Shown piece by piece: positions 6,403 to 9,019 of a stretch of 9,019 bases of DNA. The notes under the pieces were generated by a model that saw nothing but the letters and a program-made list of their open reading frames with translations, was not told where the DNA came from and did not search any database. The position numbers were made by a program, and so were the translations under genes. Source of the DNA: Thermodesulfobacteriaceae bacterium UBA6232 (GTDB taxonomy: Bacteria; Desulfobacterota; Thermodesulfobacteria; Thermodesulfobacteriales; Thermodesulfobacteriaceae). The number at the start of each line of letters is the position of its first letter. The first letter of the stretch is position 1. The DNA lies in the NCBI GenBank assembly GCA_002441555.1, contig DJWK01000011.1:27255-36273 (forward strand), given 5' to 3'.

Positions 6403-8140
6403 AGAAATTTTCATTTTTTATTTATCTGAAAGGGGAAAGGGTCTTGCTGAAAGAATTTCAGGTTATTTTGAGGGAGATAACCCTGTTAAAGCCCTTTTAC
6501 TTTCAAAAGAAGAAATAGAGAAAACCTGGAAAAAGGAAAATGTGCTAATTTTTGTTATGGCCCTTGGAATTGTAGCGAGATTTTGTAAGGATTTTATTAA
6601 AAGAAAGGACCATGATCCTGGAGTTATCGTTATTGATGAAGCTGGAAATAATGTAATAAGTTATCTTGGAGGGCACTATGCAGAGGCTAACAAATTAACC
6701 CTTGAGCTTGCAACATATCTTTCAGCAAATCCGGTTATAACCACTTCCTCAGATAATCTTTATCTTCCTCCTCTTGACATCTGGATAAAGGAAAACCAAT
6801 TCATTGTGAAAAATTCTCAAAAAATCTATGAAATTATGGCAAAATTTAACGAAACTGAAAAATTAAAAGTTTTTCTTGAAGAGGGCCTCAATTATCCTTT
6901 GCCAAAAAATTTAATAAGAACGGAAAATTTTGAAGAAGCAGATATAGTCATAACTTACAAAAAAAGAGAAGGAAATAAACTTTTTTTAATCCCTAAATGT
7001 CTTTATGCAGGAATTGGTTTTCATGAAGTTTTAGGTGAAGAGGATTTTGAAAGACTTTTTAAAGAGACCTTTGAGGAAGCCTCTTTAGAGTTTATGGCTT
7101 TAAAGGGAGTAGCAACCCTTGATAAAAAAGCAAATTATTTACCTTTAAAAAATTTTTGCTTAAAACACAACCTTGAGCTTTTAGAGTACACTAAAGAGGA
7201 ACTCTCAGGAGTTAAGACAAAAACAGTTTCTGTAGGGGCTTTAAAAAATTTAGGAATTGAAAGTGTTTCAGAAGCAGCCTCTCTTCTTGCAAGTTCAGGG
7301 CCACTTATCTTACCCAAAAGGGTCTATAAAGATTTTACAATAGCTATATCTTTAAAACCCATTGAGAAAAAGGGGAAATTATATGTTGTTGGAATAGGTC
7401 CTGGATCAAAAGATTTGCTTACTCTTAAAGCCTTAAGGGTTCTTACTCAGGTTTCCGCTGTTGTAGGTTATAAAACTTATATAAAACAGGTTTTTTCTTT
7501 AGTAAAAAACAAAGAGATATATGAATTTTCCATGACCCAGGAAATTGAACGGGTTAAAAAAGCTATAGAGCTTGCTCTTTCTGGAAAAGATACCGCTCTT
7601 GTGAGCGGTGGAGACCCTGGAATTTACGGTATGGCTGGACTTGTCATTGAAATTTTACATAAAAATAAACTTTCTCTGGAAGTGGAGATTATTCCAGGGA
7701 TATCGGCCTTAAATATAGGAAATGCCCTTCTTGGAGCCCCTCTTGGGAATGATTTTGCAGTTATAAGTCTTTCAGATAGACTTACTCCCTGGGAAGTGAT
7801 TGAAAGGCGTCTTATTTTGTTTGCTCAGACCGATATACCTTTGGTGATTTATAATCCAAAAAGTAAAGGAAGAAAACTCCAGTTTGAAAGGGCTCTTCAG
7901 ATATTAAAAGAAAAACGGCCTCCTGAGACCCATGTAGCCATCGTAAACTCCGCATCAAGAGAGGATGAAGAAATTATTTTGACAACCCTTGCAGATATTC
8001 CCTCTGAAAGGATAGGGATGAATAGCCTTTTGATTGTTTGTGGAAAAGATACTCAGGTTTTGGGAAAATTCCTTGTAGCAAAAAGAGGGTATGAAAGAAA
8101 ATATGGGAGGGTCTATGAAATCAGCGCTTCTCATCTCTGA
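6389..8140 (+). CDS. cbiGH: CbiG-CbiH fusion: cobalt-precorrin-5A hydrolase / cobalt-factor-III (precorrin-3B) C17-methyltransferase
   Basis: A 583-residue bifunctional cobalamin enzyme. Residues 1-325 are CbiG, which opens the delta-lactone of cobalt-precorrin-5A and releases C20 and its methyl as acetaldehyde. Visible parts are VLIFVMALGIVARFCKDFI, DHDPGVIVIDEAG, the YLGGHYAEAN segment (usual form LSGH-GGAN), NPVITTSSD, and a C-terminal CbiG domain with AGIGFHE, VATLDKKA and LGIESVSEAASLL. Residues about 330-583 are CbiH, the ring-contracting C17 methyltransferase, with LYVVGIGPGSKDLLTLKAL (331-349), VVGYKTYI, SMTQEIERVKKAIELAL, SGGDPGIYGMAGLVIEI and EIIPGISALNIGNALLGAPL. The linker is only a few residues (IEKKGK). 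The ATG at 6389 is preferred. An in-frame TTG at 6356 would add 11 residues before the usual CbiG start and extend the overlap with cbiF. CbiG marks the anaerobic, early-cobalt pathway. The 3' end overlaps the next gene by 26 nt. Confidence 0.93.
   Translation: MTKNKEIFIFYLSERGKGLAERISGYFEGDNPVKALLLSKEEIEKTWKKENVLIFVMALGIVARFCKDFIKRKDHDPGVIVIDEAGNNVISYLGGHYAEANKLTLELATYLSANPVITTSSDNLYLPPLDIWIKENQFIVKNSQKIYEIMAKFNETEKLKVFLEEGLNYPLPKNLIRTENFEEADIVITYKKREGNKLFLIPKCLYAGIGFHEVLGEEDFERLFKETFEEASLEFMALKGVATLDKKANYLPLKNFCLKHNLELLEYTKEELSGVKTKTVSVGALKNLGIESVSEAASLLASSGPLILPKRVYKDFTIAISLKPIEKKGKLYVVGIGPGSKDLLTLKALRVLTQVSAVVGYKTYIKQVFSLVKNKEIYEFSMTQEIERVKKAIELALSGKDTALVSGGDPGIYGMAGLVIEILHKNKLSLEVEIIPGISALNIGNALLGAPLGNDFAVISLSDRLTPWEVIERRLILFAQTDIPLVIYNPKSKGRKLQFERALQILKEKRPPETHVAIVNSASREDEEIILTTLADIPSERIGMNSLLIVCGKDTQVLGKFLVAKRGYERKYGRVYEISASHL
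8105..8111 (+). promoter_or_regulatory. Strong Shine-Dalgarno sequence that decides the start of the terminal gene
   Basis: GGGAGGG lies inside the 3' end of the CbiG-CbiH coding region, with its GGAGG core 4 nt before the ATG at 8115. It is the clearest ribosome-binding site in the window; most other starts have weak or no such sequence. It favours ATG 8115 over the in-frame ATG at 8103, whose upstream sequence is only a weak GAAAGAAAAT run. Confidence 0.6.
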
Positions 8141-9019
8141 TTCTCATCTTTGGGGATTATGGAGTTACAAAGCCCTTAAAAAGGCAGATCTTGATTTTGA
8201 ACCTATTCTTACAGAAGAAATAGATGAAGAGTTTCCCAAGAAATATAAAGCCCTTTTTGTTCCAGGGGGCTGGTCAAAAAATAAGTTTGAAGCTCTAACG
8301 GAAAGGCAAAGGGAAATCTTAAAAAATTTTGTCAAGGAAGGAGGTGTTTATATAGGAATTTGTGGTGGAGTTAGTTTGGCAGGTGATGAAGGGATTGGAA
8401 TAGCAAATATAAAAAGAACATCAGAGAGAGTTCCCAGTTATAGTGGCCCCTGCAGGGTGGAGTTTGATAAGGATCATCCCCTTTTTTATAAGGTTAAACC
8501 TGTTTTATATCTATGGTTTCCTCCAGAACTTGAAATTCTCTCCCCTGAGATAAAAATCCTTGCAACCTTTAAAGAACCTGAAAAAGGTGCTTATGTTTCT
8601 GATTTGTGTTTAGATGATCATAAAGAATATTTAGACTTTTTTGAAAGCTCCTATGGCATTCGTTTAAAACCGGAATACATGAAGGGAAAACCGCTGATTT
8701 TAGAAAGCACCTTTGGCAAAGGAAGAATTTTATTATCTCTTGTGCATTTTGATACGCCAAATTGTAAAAATGGCCAAAAGTTTCTTAGAAATCTTATTGA
8801 ATATTTTGGCCTCACCACAAACCCCAGGATATTAAAACTCATTAGCCGAAAGTCCATGCTTCAAAAGAAATTTAAAAAACAAATAGATACCTGTTACAAC
8901 AATGCCCTTGAAATTTTGAATTTTGGAATAAGGAATTATCTATTTCACAAGAGATATCCTTTCTTTTATCACTGGAAAAGGGGAATAAGGGGGCTTGAAC
9001 TTTTAAACTTAATCTACCT
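8115..9019 (+). CDS. BPL_N-like glutamine-amidotransferase-fold protein, 3' end outside window
   Basis: An incomplete gene, open to the right edge, with 301 codons visible and no stop. Residues 1-235 resemble class I glutamine-amidotransferase-like proteins of the biotin-protein-ligase N-terminal (BPL_N) family. There is an N-terminal strand ALLISDSHLWG, YKALFVPGGWS (44-54), the nucleophile-elbow motif GVYIGICGGVSLAG with Cys83, SGPCRVEFDKDHPLF (110-124), TFKEPEKGAYVSDL, and SLVHFDTP with His211 as the likely catalytic histidine. From about residue 236 there is a basic, aromatic-rich and probably helical extension with no recognised family (RKSMLQKKFKKQ, FHKRYPFFYHWKRG). It lacks the P-loop synthetase half of CbiA and CbiP and lacks a biotin ligase catalytic domain in the visible part. 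Function is unknown. It overlaps cbiGH by 26 nt, so it is probably co-expressed with cobalamin synthesis. No signal peptide is evident. Confidence 0.75.
   Translation, partial: MKSALLISDSHLWGLWSYKALKKADLDFEPILTEEIDEEFPKKYKALFVPGGWSKNKFEALTERQREILKNFVKEGGVYIGICGGVSLAGDEGIGIANIKRTSERVPSYSGPCRVEFDKDHPLFYKVKPVLYLWFPPELEILSPEIKILATFKEPEKGAYVSDLCLDDHKEYLDFFESSYGIRLKPEYMKGKPLILESTFGKGRILLSLVHFDTPNCKNGQKFLRNLIEYFGLTTNPRILKLISRKSMLQKKFKKQIDTCYNNALEILNFGIRNYLFHKRYPFFYHWKRGIRGLELLNLIY

Noticed and set aside
8569..8857. Two minus-strand open frames opposite the terminal gene
   Set aside because: They lie antisense to a coherent BPL_N-like frame, overlap each other in different frames and show no recognisable protein features.
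8115..9019. Terminal gene as cobyrinic acid a,c-diamide synthase (CbiA) or cobyric acid synthase (CbiP)
   Set aside because: Those enzymes start with a P-loop ATP-binding synthetase domain before the amidotransferase domain; here the amidotransferase-like fold begins at residue 1.

Overview
The window is AT-rich bacterial chromosome. The proteins are rich in Lys, Glu and Phe. Genes are packed with almost no spacing, and Shine-Dalgarno sequences are mostly weak or absent. Together with an anaerobic-type (cobalt-early) cobalamin pathway and a corrinoid-protein-like 4Fe-4S domain, this suggests a thermophilic anaerobe, perhaps a Thermodesulfobacteria-like (Thermodesulfobacterium/Caldimicrobium) lineage. 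That placement is inference from composition and gene content. No rRNA or other marker gene confirms it.

Layout. Positions 1-1809 (+ strand) hold the 3' part of tyrS (tyrosyl-tRNA synthetase, KMSKS loop and S4 domain), followed 6 nt later by a complete holA (DNA polymerase III delta subunit). Positions 1789-3229 (- strand) hold a two-gene unit: a ParB-like protein and, overlapping its 3' end by 35 nt, a protein with a C-terminal CX2CX4CX16C iron-sulfur domain. This unit converges on holA with a 21-nt overlap of the coding ends. A 91-nt divergent intergenic region (3230-3320) separates it from the next unit and contains two back-to-back candidate promoters.

Positions 3321-9019 (+ strand) hold one tightly overlapped unit. 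It comprises a short TopA (DNA topoisomerase I) with no zinc-ribbon tail, CbiL/CobI (C20 methyltransferase), CbiF/CobM (C11 methyltransferase), a CbiG-CbiH fusion (cobalt-precorrin-5A hydrolase plus C17 methyltransferase), and an incomplete gene running off the right edge. That last gene encodes a glutamine-amidotransferase-fold protein resembling the N-terminal domain of biotin protein ligase (BPL_N). Every junction is a 4-nt ATGA overlap or a 14- to 26-nt overlap.

How the genes work together. The three cobalamin genes cover four reactions of corrin-ring contraction and methylation (C20, C17, C11, and ring-opening/C2-fragment loss by CbiG). They are therefore part, not all, of a B12 pathway; CbiD, CbiE/T, CbiC, CbiA and others must lie elsewhere. 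TopA appears to be co-transcribed with them by position only. The least explained parts are the ParB-like/Fe-S pair and the terminal BPL_N-like gene. No mobile element, CRISPR array, tRNA, rRNA or riboswitch was recognised, and no stretch over 300 bases lacks a gene.
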